64,000 bases of DNA from assembly GCF_041690465.1 (NCBI RefSeq), contig NZ_JAWLHG010000001.1, positions 310,001 to 374,000 on the forward strand, written 5' to 3'. Numbering within the stretch: position 1 is the stretch's first letter; each line of letters opens with the position of its first letter. The position numbers and the translations under genes were made by a program. Positions 62,917-64,000 of the stretch are shown in pieces. The notes beneath the pieces are model-generated. The model did no database searches, had not been told where the DNA came from, and worked only from the letters and a program-made list of their open reading frames with translations. Origin of the DNA: Falsiroseomonas sp041690465 (lineage in GTDB: Bacteria > Pseudomonadota > Alphaproteobacteria > Acetobacterales > Acetobacteraceae).

Positions 62917-63573
62917 TCATGGTCGCAGCTTGGGATCGTCCGGCCAGGGATAGAGCCGGACGCCGGCGAAGTGCTGGTCGGGTTGCAGGGCGTCGGCCAG
63001 GGAGGCGGGAAGCATCGCCAGGCCGCGGCCTTCCGGCGGCGGCTCGGCCCCCCATTCGGCGACCAGCGCGCAGCGCGCCCGGCGGCTCTTCAGCGTGGGA
63101 TGGTCGCGGCCGCGTTGGAGCAGGCGCACGCGTTGCGCCCCCATCGCCTCCAGCCGCCCGGTGCCCGGGCCGGAGAGCCACTCGGCCAGCCGGTTCTCCG
63201 ATGCCTCGTCCGCGGCGAAGCGAGCCAGGGTAATGAAGTCGGCGTCCAGCCGCGCCTCCCGCTCCGCCGGCCGCGCCGGGTGATGGACGTAGATGGTATG
63301 GGTGAAGTCGGTGCGCCCGACCAGCGCCGGCGCCGCGTGCAGGTCGCGCGCCTTCATCCGGCGATACCCCTCGCTCGCCACGATGTCCCAGGCATCCGCC
63401 TCGTACATGTCCACCACGCCGAGCCCGCCCTCGATCGCGCGGTAGGAGGTGCAGGAGCGGAAGCCGAGCAGGAACAGGTCCGGCGCGTGGCGGTTGGCGT
63501 ACCAGGCGCTGAAGGCGGGCAGGCCCTCGTCGCCGATGTCGAGCTCGGCGACGTAGAAGATCGGCTGGGTCAC
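62917..63573 (-). CDS. Hypothetical protein with dimeric alpha/beta-barrel pattern
   Basis: A 218-residue protein with two similar halves: 'FYVAELDIGDEGLPAFSAWYANRHAPDLFLLGF' (core 'AFSAWYANRHAPDLFLLGF') and later 'FITLARFAADEASENRLAEWL'. The W-Y-xx-H-xP-xL pattern resembles proteins of the ferredoxin-like dimeric fold (as in EthD/DUF4286 types), many of which act on small organic acids. No family named with certainty. The GTG at 63573 starts it. It lies directly downstream of the TctC-like gene on the same strand. Confidence 0.6.
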   Translation of the reverse strand: MTQPIFYVAELDIGDEGLPAFSAWYANRHAPDLFLLGFRSCTSYRAIEGGLGVVDMYEADAWDIVASEGYRRMKARDLHAAPALVGRTDFTHTIYVHHPARPAEREARLDADFITLARFAADEASENRLAEWLSGPGTGRLEAMGAQRVRLLQRGRDHPTLKSRRARCALVAEWGAEPPPEGRGLAMLPASLADALQPDQHFAGVRLYPWPDDPKLRP

Positions 63574-63578
63574 GGCGA

Positions 63579-64000
63579 TCAGTCGATCTGCAGCTGCAGC
63601 GGTTCGATCACGCCGCGCCAGCGTGCCTTCTCGCTCTCGACCATGGCGGCGAACTCGGCGGTGCTCATCTCGCCGGGCTCGAGGCCGTCGGCCAAGAAGC
63701 GGCTGCGAAGCGGCTCGGAGCGCAGGCCGGCCATCACCGCCCCGTGCAGCCGGGCGATGGCCGCCGGCGGGGTCTCCGCCGGGACGGCGATGCCGAACCA
63801 GGTGTAGGCCTCCACCTCCGGCAGGCCGGCTTCCGCCATGGTCGGCAGGTCGGGCGCGATGTGCGACCGGCGCGTGCCGGTCACCGCCAGCGCCCGCACC
63901 TGGCCGCCGCGGGAATTCGCCATCGCGGTCGGGATGCCGTCGAACATCACATGCGCGCGGCCGGCCACGAGGTCGAGCGTGGCGGGGGCGCTGCCGGCGT
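63579..64000 (-). CDS. Tripartite tricarboxylate transporter substrate-binding protein (TctC/Bug), C-terminal part
   Basis: At least 140 codons of a gene running off the right edge. The visible portion 'LVAGRAHVMFDGIPTAMANSRGGQVRALAVTG' (core 'AGRAHVMFDGIP') and 'DLPTMAEAGLPEVEAYTWFGIAVPAETP' (core 'PTMAEAGLPEVEAYTWFG') are the classic Bug/TctC C-terminal half. Such periplasmic proteins bind carboxylates or aromatic acids; the substrate is not shown. The next gene (62917) follows with five bases between, so they form an operon. Confidence 0.88.
   Translation of the reverse strand, partial: AGSAPATLDLVAGRAHVMFDGIPTAMANSRGGQVRALAVTGTRRSHIAPDLPTMAEAGLPEVEAYTWFGIAVPAETPPAAIARLHGAVMAGLRSEPLRSRFLADGLEPGEMSTAEFAAMVESEKARWRGVIEPLQLQID

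Overview
This is a very GC-rich chromosomal stretch from an alphaproteobacterium, most likely an Acetobacteraceae/Rhodospirillales lineage (Roseomonas-like). That placement is inference. It rests on the order rsmG-parA-parB / holA-lptE-leuS, on hemE divergent from a PEP-synthase regulator and maf, and on alphaproteobacterial families such as DUF3576, DUF1194, DUF3775, a PraR-type regulator and TctC-type binding proteins. Nearly all of the window is chromosomal core. I see no rRNA, tRNA, CRISPR array, insertion sequence or phage gene.

Layout. 0-10 kb: the end of rsmG, parAB, then on the minus strand leuS-lptE-holA, a DUF3576 lipoprotein and a porin with a clear terminator, followed by a degenerate ThiE-like gene divergent from yggS. 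10-20 kb: an Rrf2/NsrR-type regulator with a 51-residue membrane protein and a candidate operator, trpS, a Uma2 nuclease, an AEC transporter, bactofilin, adenosine kinase, typA and cytidine deaminase. 20-33 kb: a small two-motif AbrB-like protein overlapping a patatin, an AmpG-like permease, alanine dehydrogenase, a papain-like cysteine protease, glutathione synthetase, aroE-coaE-dnaQ, lutABC for lactate oxidation, and Smr. 33-40 kb: an acyltransferase, miaB-phoH-ybeY-corC in one overlapping run, and a lactate permease. 39.7-40.5 kb is a less GC-rich patch with a strong hairpin and one orphan gene. 40.5-49 kb: UDP-galactopyranose mutase with a glycosyltransferase, nth, a PraR-like regulator, lnt, secB and a VWA protein. 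49-54 kb: an aldo-keto reductase, an SDR, and a COG0523 zinc GTPase with a WD40 partner behind a Zur-like box. 54-64 kb: an omega-aminotransferase, three PEP-CTERM proteins around tsaB-rimI, maf, the PEP-synthase regulator, a probable replication origin, hemE, and a truncated TctC gene.

The strongest observations are these: (1) the hemE/ppsR intergenic region looks like oriC, with DnaA-box-like sites and an AT-rich stretch; (2) two of the three PEP-CTERM genes have sigma-54 (-24/-12) promoter matches; (3) a GTTATA-type palindrome lies in front of the COG0523/WD40 pair; (4) an Rrf2-type operator candidate lies in front of a tiny membrane protein and its regulator. The conserved alphaproteobacterial origin cluster (hemE, RP001/ppsR, maf, aroE, coaE, dnaQ, secB) is present but scattered over about 36 kb.
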